NCBI GenBank assembly: GCA_014058105.1
Contig: JACGCM010000428.1
Span: forward strand, 620,001 to 684,000
Reading direction: 5' to 3'
DNA: 64,000 bases
From: Kingdonia uniflora
Taxonomy: Eukaryota > Streptophyta > Magnoliopsida > Ranunculales > Circaeasteraceae
Part shown: in pieces, positions 54,426 through 64,000 of the stretch
How the letters are laid out: the number at the start of each line of letters is the position of its first letter
Numbering within the stretch: position 1 is the first letter of the stretch
Program-made: the position numbers and the translations under genes
Notes under the pieces: model-generated
The model's database searches: none
What the model saw: only the letters and a program-made list of their open reading frames with translations
Told to the model about the DNA's origin: nothing

Positions 54426-55210
54426 GTTTATCATTATATGTTTTCAAGGGCTGGAGCATATGTTATTGCAGCTCAAGAATTTAGCATTTCTTCATGATTT
54501 CTTTGGGATATGAACTAGTATTAACCGATCTAAAGTGTTCTGCGAAAAGTTTTAAAGACGCCAATCTCGAGAGGCTTGCGGCAAGCTAGTTTTTAGATTA
54601 TAACAAGAGAGACTCCCTTTCTGTGTGTTTTCAAGTGCTTTAATACATTTATGTTATTTTTGAAATATTAGTTGCCGTGAACATACAAAATCTAGAAGTT
54701 TAGCAACTAAGATTGTTTACCTGCTAATGCTTTGTGAGGTTGAAATCTCGAGTTTGTAGTTTGTGCGAAAATATCCTGGAACGATTGGAAACAGGAAAGA
54801 TGGACAGAACAGTTCTTGAAACGTAAACACCCAGCACATAGTAGAAAATGAACACAAAGTTAAGGTTTAGGTTTATTTTTGACTTGAATCCAAACTTGCT
54901 GGAAGGAATCAACAATTGACTTTGGCGGAATTTTAACTAATTTTATTGGGAAAGAAATGTGTTCAAACATATTTATGTGCTCGGACCAATTTCTTTTTTT
55001 TCAAATCAAACATTGTCGTACTTCCAAATCTATGTTCTTTGCAACTTAGAAATCATGTTTGCCCAGTACAATCTCAAATTGTCAATTTTGCGGTTCATAT
55101 AGGCAACAAAGAAACGATGGAAAGGAAAATGACAAATTTGTATAGAGGCCTACAAATTCTAGTTTCTTTTCCGCGTGGTCAACAAAGTCCTCCTAGTCTT
55201 TCTTTTCTAG
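54426..55210. other. LysRS 3' UTR and downstream spacer
   Basis: The sequence after the stop codon is T-rich and contains no clear AATAAA; the 3' UTR probably ends around 54550-54700. The spacer up to the Harbinger element has no recognised gene. Confidence 0.6.
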
Positions 55211-55213
55211 TAA

Positions 55214-55234
55214 GAGCATCTCTAGTAGTTGGGT
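55214..55234 (+). repeat. Left TIR of the Harbinger element
   Basis: GAGCATCTCTAGTAGTTGGGT; the first 12 bases are an exact inverted match to the right end. Preceded by TAA. Confidence 0.9.
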
Positions 55235-55320
55235 ATGGGTTCTGACAAAAGGCCCACATGCCAGAACCCACCCAACCCAACTGAAACTCGTTTCTCCCAA
55301 CAATTGGTTGACGTTTTTTT

Positions 55321-55640
55321 TTTTTTTTTTTTTTTCTTGAAATCAAAATACCGCGCGGTAATTAAAACACTGCCGTTAATTCTGTTGAACAAAACAATTT
55401 AAATTCGACTCCCTCCCACATTGTTTCCTCCTCTCTATCTCAATTTCGCCCAAAACCTTGAAAAAAATTACCAACATTTTCAAAATCAAATAGATATGCT
55501 AAAGGGAGACCTACACCCGAGTACATTCCCTAGGTTTAGAGGAACAAGAAATCCAGAACAAGCCGTAACTCGGTCGAGGTCCGGAAGGAAAAAAAAAAAT
55601 AGAGGTTATATTTGAAGAAGTGGAACAAAATCAAGGCCTA
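55321..55640. other. Harbinger 5' non-coding part
   Basis: A poly-T run (55315-55335), then ACCGCGCGGTAATTAAAACACTG. This resembles the region inside the right end (61868-61890), so it probably belongs to the element's subterminal sequence. Confidence 0.5.
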
Positions 55641-55649
55641 CCACACCTA

Positions 55650-57620
55650 ACCTAAGATGAAGTTCTACATATGCGTTGTATTACCAGGCTCCCAGACGGC
55701 GTCAGTCATATATTACACTGGCAAGGATCTCACGGTAAGTTTTTGTTTAATGGTGATTTTGTTATTTTAGTTAATCAAGTGTTTGACAAAATGCTTCAAT
55801 GAACAGAATCACGATTCGATGCGTCCGCACAACACATTCACTACGGTGATAAAAGTTTGAAATGAGATTTTTACAATTTTGATAATAAGGGATCCCATGG
55901 TGAAGATATTTAAGAGGTTTATGGTTATTAAATTGGGTAATTCCGATAATCGGCTAATTCAGGTGCTAACAGAGTGTTGTGGCCGACAACTCACACTTTT
56001 TTGTTCCCGTGTACAGAGACAGAGATCACTCCATTGGATTTCACAATGCTGACATCATTGCCAATTGACAAATATCTTACACAGTTGCCGTATGACGACC
56101 GATAAAGTGTTATATCCGAGGCGAGACAATTGTTCCCCCGCATTACATCCAACAATACAAAGTATGGGAACATCAGCATAGATGATCGCTTTAATGAGAG
56201 TACGGTGGCTCGTGTTTTTATTATTTTCATGATGGGACATTTATGGTTCCAAACAACCAACGACACCGTCCCGCTTGAATATCTCGAAGCCGTGGCCGAT
56301 TTGGACGAAGTTCCCACATATGATCGAGGTTCTGCCATTCTTGCTTCTTTGTACCATGGCTTGGATACCGCAGTGACGGCTAGGGGTGCCATAACTGGAT
56401 TTTCACAACTTATTGAGGTACACTAACACCTTTTCTAAAGATACAAATCAAATATCTTGCAATAAACGTCTTAAATGAAATTTATAATTGTTTTCTATGT
56501 TGTTCGATGATGTAGTATTGGTTCTACGATTATTGTAGGGTTGGTCACCCCATTGCCAGCAATGCGTTGAAGATGACGTCGTATCCTCGCCTCAAAGCAT
56601 GGGAGAAGGGGAACAAGAAGAAAATAAATAACCAGGCAGGGAACTTGTTTACTATAGCCAGATATCTCATTGACCACCGGACTATTAAGTCAATCATCTG
56701 GCATCCTTGGGGGTACATCTGCGGTTTTAGAGTTAGATAACGTACGTATCCTGTCGGACTTGTCCCGTAAGAAGATGTCACTTCAAGTCCCAAATGGAAA
56801 CTGTGAGTATTACTTGGGGGATAGATGTTGGAGGCAGTTGACTGGCTATGCGGATATTCCGATGGATCCTATGTCCAGCATCTCGCTACACCTTAGTCCA
56901 ACTGATTTATATGCTTTTAGAGAGTCGGGCTTCATTAACTGTAACCAGTTTGTGATGGACGAGGAGCGACAGACTTATGACACATACTGGCGTATCCAAA
57001 CCCAAGAGGTTTGCCACCTATTGACAAATTTGCAGAGGATGGGGAATATAAATATGTTTAGACCCAGTACACTCAGGGCTGGTATTACACCCATGGTGGT
57101 TACGTCAGTAGAGATTTATAGCTTATCCCAGGACTTCACTCTACCCGACTTGGATATGGGGCTAGACCTGGGGTGAAACATGGAGTGAACAGGGAGGCGT
57201 GAGGCGATCCCCATCCACCGCTTGAGGGAGCCACCATCCATGTCTGCCTCATACGGCTCAGAGGAGCTGTGGCACCTAACTCATGATATGCGGCAAACCG
57301 CCCTTACAGAGTCTGCGCAGGACGCTCAGGAATTTGACTAATGAAGTTACTGCTCTGACGAGGGGTTATGACATTATAGACGACCAACTATATCAGCATA
57401 TAAATAATTTATTTATTTATTTATGTTACTTCTTAAGGTCATATGTATTTTGTCCAAATCTAAATAAATTTTCTTTGTCCCTTTAAGAACTGACAACTGA
57501 GGAGGACACCGACGTTACAGGTGGTGTCGCTACCACCTGGAGGTCGTACGAGGATGAGGCAGGCGACCTGTGGATATGGCGTTCGAACTCGGGGAGCCTG
57601 TAGTATCTGCAGGGGGCGGG
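55650..57620 (+). pseudogene. Plant mobile domain (PMD, MAIN/MAIL-like) gene inside the Harbinger element
   Basis: Upstream, VLHMRCITRLPDGVSHILHW near 55670 may be a first exon. From 55980 the PMD signature is clear: WPTTHTFLFPCTETEITPLD, then QLFPR, VPLEYLEAVADLDEVPTYDR, SAILASLYHGLDTAVTARGA and ITGFSQLIE. An intron (about 56417-56517, GT and AG) leads to YWFYDYCRVGHPIASNALK and LFTIARYLIDHRTIKSIIW. After a frameshift near 56730 the frame 56670-57176 gives YYLGDRCWRQLTGYADIPMD and the tail EELWHLTHDMRQTA (about 57260-57300). Visible breaks are a TAA at 56103-56105 and the frameshift; otherwise it is well conserved. PMD proteins occur both as host genes (MAIN, MAIL1, in silencing and meristem maintenance) and inside transposons. 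Function of this copy is inferred only. Confidence 0.85.
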
Positions 57621-57904
57621 GTACTAGAGATGATATTGGCTCATCTCAGTAGATATAGGCGTGAGATGAGTGTTCCTGTAGACGTATATTTTTATTGTGT
57701 ACATCAGTGTTGAACTATTTCTATTGTAGATTTTTGTTTATCTATATAAGTACTTGTACGACCCGATGTCCCATTTCTTCATATTCAATAAATATTGATC
57801 AATTTTTTTAGTCTTGAATTTAAATGGAAATGCAATTACAATTCTTAAAATAATAGTTCTACGGAAAAAATGAAACTCAAAACAGATACAATTAAACTTA
57901 ATTC
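57621..57904. other. Spacer after the PMD gene
   Basis: AT-rich, with AATAAA near 57788, a possible poly(A) signal for the PMD gene. Confidence 0.4.
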
Positions 57905-58370
57905 ATCGTTAACGACTGATGTAGGGATTAAACTCAGACCATTTAGTAAAGGGGAGCGCATCCCGTCCATAGTTGAAAAGTTGGTAATTTGAAGGAAACT
58001 CATCAGGCGGGACGTAGTTTTCGGTTAAAAATATTGTATGGAGTCTTGAACGGGAACGGATGGTTGTATTTCTCATACCCTTCGTCTTTAGCTTCACGCA
58101 GAATATATGCTAATGGAACACCTCTAACTCGTCTATCAATACTCTTTCGTATCTCATGAAACTCGTCACATTTGACCTTAAGAACATTCTACCTGTTATA
58201 TAAATCTACAAGAGGGTATCGAAGTTTCATGTGGGCCCTAAATTGAACATGAACTTGGTCCCATAAATGATTGAAGTTGAGTTGTCGGAGAGGTGGATTA
58301 TCAACAAAATATTGTCAGGAAGCGGCGAGGGTGCAATCTTCATTCCAGCCAAATACTACTGAAGAATCCT
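57905..58370 (-). pseudogene. Unrecognised antisense ORF within the Harbinger element
   Basis: A - strand series reads about 150 residues through one stop near 58195 and one frameshift near 58030. It includes VVFGWNEDCTLAA, LRQLNFNHLWDQVHVQFRAH, RRVRGVPLAYILREAKDEGY, KYNHPFPFKTPYNIF and ENYVPPDEFPSNYQLFNYGR. The phrases look protein-like (balanced composition, conserved-looking aromatics) and the damage is modest. I do not recognise the family. It sits between the PMD gene and the transposase, and might be an exon of a third element gene or captured host sequence. Confidence 0.5.
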
Positions 58371-58426
58371 GTATTAGAGGTAAACAAATTTGGCATTATT
58401 GAGTTGAACTGGAGAGATTGTTGTTT

Positions 58427-58440
58427 GAGCATCTCCAGCC
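58427..58440 (+). repeat. Internal TIR-like sequence
   Basis: GAGCATCTCCAGCC, close to the outer TIR (GAGCATCTCTAG). It sits just upstream of the transposase. Flanking bases show no TAA. It could be an older end of a smaller Harbinger element. Confidence 0.6.
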
Positions 58441-58722
58441 AACATCTATATATCTAAAAAAAAATTAGTTGTTTGGATGCAAAAAATGGCCGTTGGAATC
58501 CTAAAACTAGCCATTGGGAAGGACCTACAAGAGTAACTAGCCGTTGTGGGCTCACGGTGGTATTTTGATTACCACACGATAATTGGTAATCAAAAGGCCA
58601 TCACTTGCTATGATCTCCCACAATGGCCAGTTCTTCTTCCCTATATCCTTTTACACTTCTCTCTTCTTTATGTTTGTTCCTCCTTCACTTTCAATACCAT
58701 TCTCTCAACTCCACTATCTCAA

Positions 58723-60045
58723 ATGTTTTCCTTATCATCATTTTCATCCATTGATGATCATCTACGTGTATCGTTCACCTCTGACGATCTTATGTTTGAT
58801 TGTGCGACGACAATGACCGTTATGCACCAAAATGTAATGAACCTAGTAGTACATGATGCAACTTTGAGTCACTGCGGGAGCGTTATGGGACGTAAGAATA
58901 AGAGAAAGAAGTAAGAGCACGAATTGGGGCATTGCAGCATTATGCGGGACTACTTCAACACAGGGTGCACATATGAGCCAGAAGAATTTCGACGACGTTT
59001 TCGTATGAGTAGACAAATATTTTTATGCAAATTCGATACAGTAGTTGCACATGATGATTACTTTGTCCAAAAACCCAACAACGCAAAAACTATGGGGTTA
59101 TCACCATACCAAAAGATAGTTGAGGCACTACGTTTCCTAACCTACGGTGTCGCGGTAGATTTTTTTAACGTGTATTTAAAAGTAGAAAAAAACATAACCT
59201 TGTTAACTATGGAAAGGTTTTGTGCTGCAGTTATAGAAATTTTTGGCAAGGAATATCTTTGAGCACCGAACGCGGCCGACGTCGAAAGGTTAAAAGCGAT
59301 AGGAGAGTCACGGGGTTTTTTTGGCATATTAGGAAGTCTTGATTACATGCATTAGATATGGAAAAATTGTTCCTTAGCTTGGTACGGTCAATTTACTGGT
59401 CATTACCCCAAGGTGACTATGATTCTTGAAGGGGTAGTTTCGCACGACATTTGGTTTTGACATGTTTTTTTTGGGTTACGAGGGTCTACAATGATATCAA
59501 TGTCCTATAACAATCATATATTTTTATCGACCTGGCCGATGGTATCGCTCCACCTTGTAATTATACAATTGTCAGAAAAGCTTATGATATGGGTTATTAC
59601 CAAGCGAATGACATATACCCCAAATGGGGAACACTTGTCCAAACCATATCCAATCCGGTTACAACGAAATAATTTTTTTTTGCTCAACAACAAGAAAGTT
59701 GTCGAAAAGACGTTGAATGGGCGTTGGGATTTTACAATCACGGTTCAATATTGTTAAAAGTTCGGTTAAATTGTGGAAACCCGAGGTTTTAAACAATGTC
59801 ATGAAGGCGTGAGTGATAATGCAGAATATGATCGTTAAAGAGGAACGATGTTCATTCCCATCATACTTAGGCTGCGATTCGGACAATCCCAAAACTCTCC
59901 AAGGGGAATCTATTGTACGCGAATGCGGAATAATAAAAGCTTTTATAACAAAAATAAACCGAATTCAAAGTCTAGAACTGCACTTTGATATAAAGGATAA
60001 TCTAATCGAGCATTTGTGGGCCGTGAAGGGAAATCTTCGTTCCTA
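58723..60045 (+). pseudogene. PIF/Harbinger DDE transposase, broken
   Basis: It starts at MFSLSSFSSIDDHLRVSFTS (58723). The N-terminal helix-turn-helix region reads FRRRFRMSRQIFLCKFDTVV and GLSPYQKIVEALRFLTYGVA. The nuclease domain (DDE_4 / plant transposon protein family) follows: RGFFGILGSLDYMH holds the first catalytic Asp (59341-59343), and QFTGHYPKVTMILEGVVSHD follows. The second Asp lies in NDINVL, reached only by a frameshift near 59490; the Glu lies in KDVEWALG near 59710. The C-terminus includes VIMQNMIVKEERCSFPSYLG and the end EHLWAVKGNLRS. In-frame stops are TAA near 58912, TGA near 59260, and TAG 59353-59355 and TGA 59458-59460 where Trp is expected. All catalytic positions survive but the protein is not encoded intact. 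Confidence 0.92.
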
Positions 60046-60449
60046 GTGTTGCAATCAAGTATTATTTGAGTGTTCTTGATGTAATTTAATGCTTCTTATC
60101 ATACAAGCTTATTGAACAAGTTTTTGATATTATATTAATCTTGTATTTGTTTTAACGCAATATTCTCGGAAATAAATATTTCTTCAAAAGATTATATTCT
60201 TCAATAATAAAATACATTCTTCAAACGAATATATTATTGGAAAGTAAACTACGTTCTTGGAAAGAAAACTTCTCTCTTCAGTAAAGTTAAATTACATTTA
60301 ATAACCTAAACTGGTACTTGGTCCGTCATTCTTGTTCAGACGTTCCATGACCTCAGTTTGCCTTTGATAATATATTATAATACATGTCAGAAAGATTACT
60401 CAGGTCTCTATCCATGATTTTGCATCCTTTCCTTGCTTGTTCCAAATCT
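60046..60449. other. Spacer between convergent Harbinger genes
   Basis: A/T-rich sequence with AATATTCTTCAAA-like repeats (60180-60260). It is probably the shared 3' UTR region of transposase and ORF1. Confidence 0.5.
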
Positions 60450-61761
60450 ATTTTGGCTTGCCATTGTTAATTTGCTTTTGTTCTTCTTCTTTCCTTTTCT
60501 TGTTTCGCTTGTCTCTTCTCCAACCTCATCTCTCTAAGCATTGTTTGGATACCGCTACTAGATGCAATAACATTATCCAAGGCCTTTTGTGTTGTAAGGC
60601 TTTTTCTAAAGTATTTTTGGCCGATGGGCTCGCTCCACCCTCATACAACGAACCATCTAATTTAAAATTTTGGGGAGTGGATTGAGGTGTAGGTGGGTCG
60701 TCGGGATCATTCTACAGGTTTCTTGATTCGACAAATTTCCTCGAAGAAGAATTGTGCGATGTTCTTTTGGCTACATTTCTAGGTACATTCCCCGCATGGT
60801 TCAACCCATCATTCTTTAGGTTGGCCAATCGCGGTTCTCGTGCCAAAATCTTATACGCTTCATGATATTTGAAGTCATCGCCGCCACTCATACCTTGATA
60901 GATCTTGTGTGCATCAAAATTATGAAATACAAATAAATAATGTGCATATCCAAGAAAAATAAACGAAATTGAGTTAAGCAAATTAGAGCGTACCCGATCT
61001 TCACCGGTTTTCCTGTTCTCGTGCCAAAATTATACTTGAGTAACTATCCCCTTGTACGCCACACATTGCACATTAAGGGGATACCAATGAGATTTGGTCG
61101 ACCCACATGATCGTCGTGTGGGGCACTCGGGGTCTCTATTAAAGGTAATGTTGACCTTTTGATAGAAAGTAAAACTCTTTATGCGTCCCGTGGTCTGGAT
61201 AGAAGTCGTTACCCATGCCCTTGCGGGACACGTGAAGTCTGCATCCGTCCAATGAAGTCTAGCATCATCCGTCTCGTCTAAAAACTTTGCATCATCCGAC
61301 ACTTGCATATTTTATCTTTGTTTTGCGGGTGCTTTTTTCTTTCTTTCTTTTCCTTTTTCTTTCTCGGGTGTCGCTGCTTTTACAAGTATTAGCGCATTTG
61401 TGCCACTTTGATTGTGTTGAGCAGATTCACCATTGAATAGATAGTTCTGAAAGTAATTTGGAGGTTGAAAACCTTGAGGTTGAGTGACCAGATAATGTTG
61501 ATAGTACGGGCTAAACACCTTAGGTTGTGGTTGAGATAAGGTAAATCGATTTTGATACTATCCTCCGAAGGTATCCCCTTGCGACATGGTAAACGGAAGT
61601 AGGGTATGTTGTTGAAATTGAGATTGGAATTGCGATTGATTGTGGTAGAGGTCTGGAGTGAATTATGATGATGGGTGTTGAGAAAATGACATTGAAGGTG
61701 GGTTCTGGGAGGATGGGGCTGACGATGCTGAGTTATTACTGCTGGTTCCAGAGTTTGACAT
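60450..61761 (-). pseudogene. PIF/Harbinger ORF1, Myb/SANT-like DNA-binding protein, broken
   Basis: It starts at MSNSGTSSNNSASSAPSSQN (61761). A Ser/Pro/Gln-rich N-terminus leads to a basic KEKGKERKKKAPAKQR stretch. The SANT-like domain follows: CPARAWVTTSIQTTGR, VNITFNRDPECPTRRSCGST, KSHWYPLNVQCVAYKGIVTQ (about 61250-61040). After a frameshift comes IYQGMSGGDDFKYHEAYKIL and AREPRL (about 60910-60830), the 'NAM-associated' part. A C-terminal basic coiled region lies at about 60600-60450. In Harbinger elements ORF1 binds the ends and brings in the transposase. Stops near 61675, 61545, 61317 and 61010 and frameshifts inactivate it. Confidence 0.85.
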
Positions 61762-62050
61762 TTTGGGGACTGCTAGAGGTTCTCTTCTCTTTCTAAAACT
61801 GGGTTAGAGGAGAGAAGAAGTAGCCAAGAGAGGGCTCGGCTAACGATAATGGATAATAGGACTTTTACCCGGGCGGTAATCAGAACACCACACAGTATTT
61901 AAAAGTTTACCAAACTCATTTTTTTACTGGGAGGAGCTCCCAGTTGGGTTCTGACAATGCCACGTCATCAAACCCAAACCCAAAAATTGGTTACTAGGAG
62001 GCGTTTAAGTTTGGGTTTGGGTTGACAAAATAAACCCAACCCAAACCCTG
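61762..62050. other. Harbinger right subterminal region
   Basis: Contains TTGGGTTCTGACAATG (about 61953-61968), matching the left subterminal phrase at 55236-55248, and several AACCCAAACCC repeats. Confidence 0.6.
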
Positions 62051-62062
62051 CTAGAGATGCTC
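62048..62062 (-). repeat. Right TIR of the Harbinger element
   Basis: CTGCTAGAGATGCTC, inverted match to the left end, followed by TAA. Confidence 0.9.
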
Positions 62063-62256
62063 TAACAACATAGTATAATAAAATCTAAAATACTTCCCCC
62101 TCTCATGATCATCCACATCCACATGTGAGAATTGCATTATTTTATTTGAAAGTTCAACCTTCAAACTCCAAAATTTGCTTTAAAGTCTCCAATCAACATT
62201 AAATAAAAATTACACTTATCTCTACAATTTTTGAGATGGGCATGCTAACCTTGTAC

Positions 62257-62264
62257 TATAAAAA
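62257..62264 (+). promoter_or_regulatory. Probable TATA box of the patatin-like gene
   Basis: TATAAAAA about 120 bp upstream of the ATG at 62385 and about 195 bp downstream of the Harbinger end. Confidence 0.55.
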
Positions 62265-62384
62265 CCACCAGCCCTTCTTATAATGTTCTCCACACTTATT
62301 TGAGTATTTTATCCTTTCCTCCTTAACAACTTACATAAGTTTCTTAAGGATCTAGTAAATAAGTTTAGCAGTCTATTTGAATCA

Positions 62385-62513
62385 ATGACTTCTCCTTCAG
62401 CTAATCTTTCACCTGCAGCTGGGAAAATGGTGACAGTGTTGAGTATTGATGGAGGTAGGATCAAAGGGATCATTCCCAAAACTATTCTCGTCTTTCTTGA
62501 ATCTAAGCTTCAG
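62385..62513 (+). CDS. Patatin-like phospholipase, first coding exon (partial gene)
   Basis: The exon starts at ATG 62385 and ends at a GT donor after LESKLQ (62513). It encodes [20 protein letters not shown] and VFLESKLQ, the start of the patatin domain, where the glycine-rich loop forms the oxyanion hole. The family loop is DGGGIRG; here it is DGGRIKG, with Arg in place of the third Gly, which could weaken or abolish catalysis. The next exon, with the GxSxG nucleophile (GTSTGG), is not found before the window ends. The gene therefore continues to the right across a long intron, or is a fragment. Patatin-like proteins hydrolyse membrane lipids in storage, defence and signalling. Confidence 0.85.
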
Positions 62514-63384
62514 GTACTTTACTTACCATTTTTTATTATCCATTTGTTTACTGGAAGTTCAGGTTTAATATTTTCATTTCGTCTTCGCTTGCTAGGCGTA
62601 GTGATATGTTATGAGTCATTGCTAAATAGTGAAATTCACGAAGGATCCCGTTTAAATAAGTGATGGTTTATTAAGAAGAAAGACTTGATCACAGTTGAAG
62701 TATTAGGCGATTTTTGTTCCTAAAGTTGAGTAGTACTAAACTAATTGTTTAATTTTTGTTTGAGTTGCTTAAGAATAAACCAAACCAAACTTGCACAGTT
62801 ACAATCTTAGTATCCTACTGTACTTAAGCTAATCGACTGGTCCTCTGGCTTGGTTTACAACCACACATCCCATACTAGGAGTCCTGGTTAACCATGTTTA
62901 TGCCTTATGACTATTACCCCTCTTCCAACTCTTGAGCCTTTGTGATTTTTTACAATGAAAGCATGTTCTCAATCCCATGAGGGGAAAATAAAACTTTACA
63001 ATGTTCTGGTTATTGAAAAATGGACCACCTTTTTTGGTTCTCGTGGCTTGGGGGCCGTTTCTTTATTATGTTATCATACTGACTTTGATGTACTGTCAGA
63101 GTGTGACCGAAAGGAGGCTAGGACCCATTGGAGTTGGTATCTAATGTTTCAAGATCTTGTTCTGTCTTCTAGAAGATATGCTGAGGAATAAAGGGCTATA
63201 ACGCTGGAGGAGATTGGGTATCGTGAGGAGTATTATTGTGGGGTGGATTACAGTTCTCTTAAAAGGAGTAGTTACTACCCAAGGTGTAACTAATTGTAAA
63301 ACTTTGTTGTAGTCTTGCCATTTTGGCCTTAATGAATAACCCCCCCCCTTTTGTTATCTAGTCAATACTCTTAACAAATTAGAA
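62514..63384 (+). other. Patatin intron 1 (part) with a possible LINE-like remnant
   Basis: No patatin exon seen. At 62955-63340 an open frame (CDRKEARTHWSWYLMFQDLV) is followed by a T-rich end containing GCCATTTTGGCCTTAATGAA, which resembles LINE 3' ends. The assignment is weak. Confidence 0.35.
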
Positions 63385-64000
63385 TAGGGTCGCCATTATT
63401 GGTGCTTTACCTTGATTAGGACAAAGGCACTTGGGGCCCAGCTCATTGGAGGTGCACCATTATTGGGGTCATGGCTTTATTGTGACTACAACACTTGGGA
63501 ATGCGTCTTCTTTGAGATTCACCGTTATTGGAGCCAAGTCTTTAATGAGACTAAGGCAATTGGGGATCGCCTCCTTTGAGGGTCGCCTTTATTCGAGCCA
63601 GGTATCTAATGAGACTAAGGCAATTGGGTCTTACCTCCTTTGAGGGTCGCCATTATTGGAGCCAAGTCTCTAAGGAGGCTAAGGGAATCGGGGATCATCT
63701 TCTTTAAGGGTCGCCATTATTAGAGCCAGGTCTCTAATGAGACCAAGGCAATTGGGGCTCGCCTCCTTTGAAGGTCGCCATTATTGGAGCCAAGTCTCTA
63801 AGGAGACTAAGGCAATTGGGGCTTGCCTCCTTAAAGGTTTGCCATTATTGGTGCCAGGTCTCTAATGCGACCGAAACAATTGGGGCTCGCCTCCTCTGTA
63901 TGTCGCCATTATTAAAGCTAAGACTCTAATGGGACTAAGGTGATTGGGGCTTACTTTCATTGGGGGTCGCCATTATTAGAGATAAGTCTATAAGGAGACT
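63385..64000. repeat. Minisatellite, about 64-bp unit
   Basis: The phrase GGTCGCCATTATTGGAGCCA followed by GAGACTAAGGCAATTGGGG recurs about every 64 bp. CCATTATT-type starts fall near 63391, 63459, 63520, 63585, 63648, 63713, 63777, 63841, 63905 and 63969. Ten diverged copies run off the window end. Confidence 0.9.

Larger units (their letters stand above)
55214..62062. mobile_element. PIF/Harbinger DNA transposon with plant mobile domain cargo
   Basis: A 6.85-kb element with TIRs GAGCATCTCTAG at both ends and the 3-bp target copy TAA (55211-55213 and 62063-62065), both characteristic of PIF/Harbinger. Subterminal TTGGGT-rich repeats follow the TIRs. It contains the two expected genes in convergent order: a DDE transposase (+, 58723-60045) and a Myb/SANT-type ORF1 (-, about 60450-61761). 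It also holds an extra plant mobile domain gene (+, 55650-57620) and an unrecognised - strand frame (57905-58370). All are broken, so the copy is inactive now. Confidence 0.9.

Overview
The window is nuclear DNA of a flowering plant, probably a eudicot. The genes have GT-AG introns and the DNA is AT-rich and dominated by plant retrotransposons and DNA transposons. I cannot name the species. Only one gene is complete and apparently functional: a cytosolic-type lysyl-tRNA synthetase on the + strand (35535-54425). I could place 17 coding exons, and all three class II synthetase motifs are intact. A patatin-like phospholipase gene begins near the right edge (first exon 62385-62513). Two exons of a dynamin-related (DRP1) GTPase survive on the left as a gene fragment (3494-3854, - strand).

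Left part (1-9142): AT-rich DNA with microsatellites, the DRP1 fragment and the 3' part of a decayed hAT transposase (7571-8210). One arm of an inverted repeat lies at 8411-8492; the other arm is at 34908-34988, on the far side of the large retrotransposon block.

Centre-left (9143-34600): a nested retrotransposon stack resolved to the base by target-site duplications (TSDs). A Sirevirus-like Ty1/copia element (9143-34600, TSD gaaac) holds a short gag-protease Ty3/gypsy element (13393-29597, TSD aatat). That element holds a 13.1-kb Tat-lineage gypsy element (15362-28464, TSD accga) with gag, protease, RT, RNase H, a second archaeal-type RNase H, integrase, a 193-bp tandem repeat and antisense genes. 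A solo LTR of the short gypsy family (30810-31274) also lies inside the copia element.

Centre-right (35003-54425): the LysRS gene. A hAT-like MITE lies about 250 bp upstream. Intron 5 (7.0 kb) and intron 12 (5.8 kb) are swollen by a hAT MITE with a perfect 8-bp TSD, LINE fragments, retroelement debris and a second short gypsy copy (48757-52025, antisense to the gene). That copy has the same internal structure as the one in the stack and lacks most of RT and all of integrase, so the family was probably moved in trans.

Right part (55214-62062): a 6.85-kb PIF/Harbinger element with TAA TSDs and GAGCATCTCTAG terminal repeats. It carries a decayed DDE transposase, a convergent Myb/SANT-type ORF1, a plant mobile domain (MAIN/MAIL-like) gene as apparent cargo, and an unrecognised antisense ORF. 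It ends about 320 bp before the patatin start codon. The window closes in a roughly 64-bp minisatellite.

The least ordinary items are the Harbinger element carrying a plant mobile domain gene, the palindromic TTCGAA clusters shared by LTRs of unrelated superfamilies, and the trans-mobilised gag-protease-only gypsy family.
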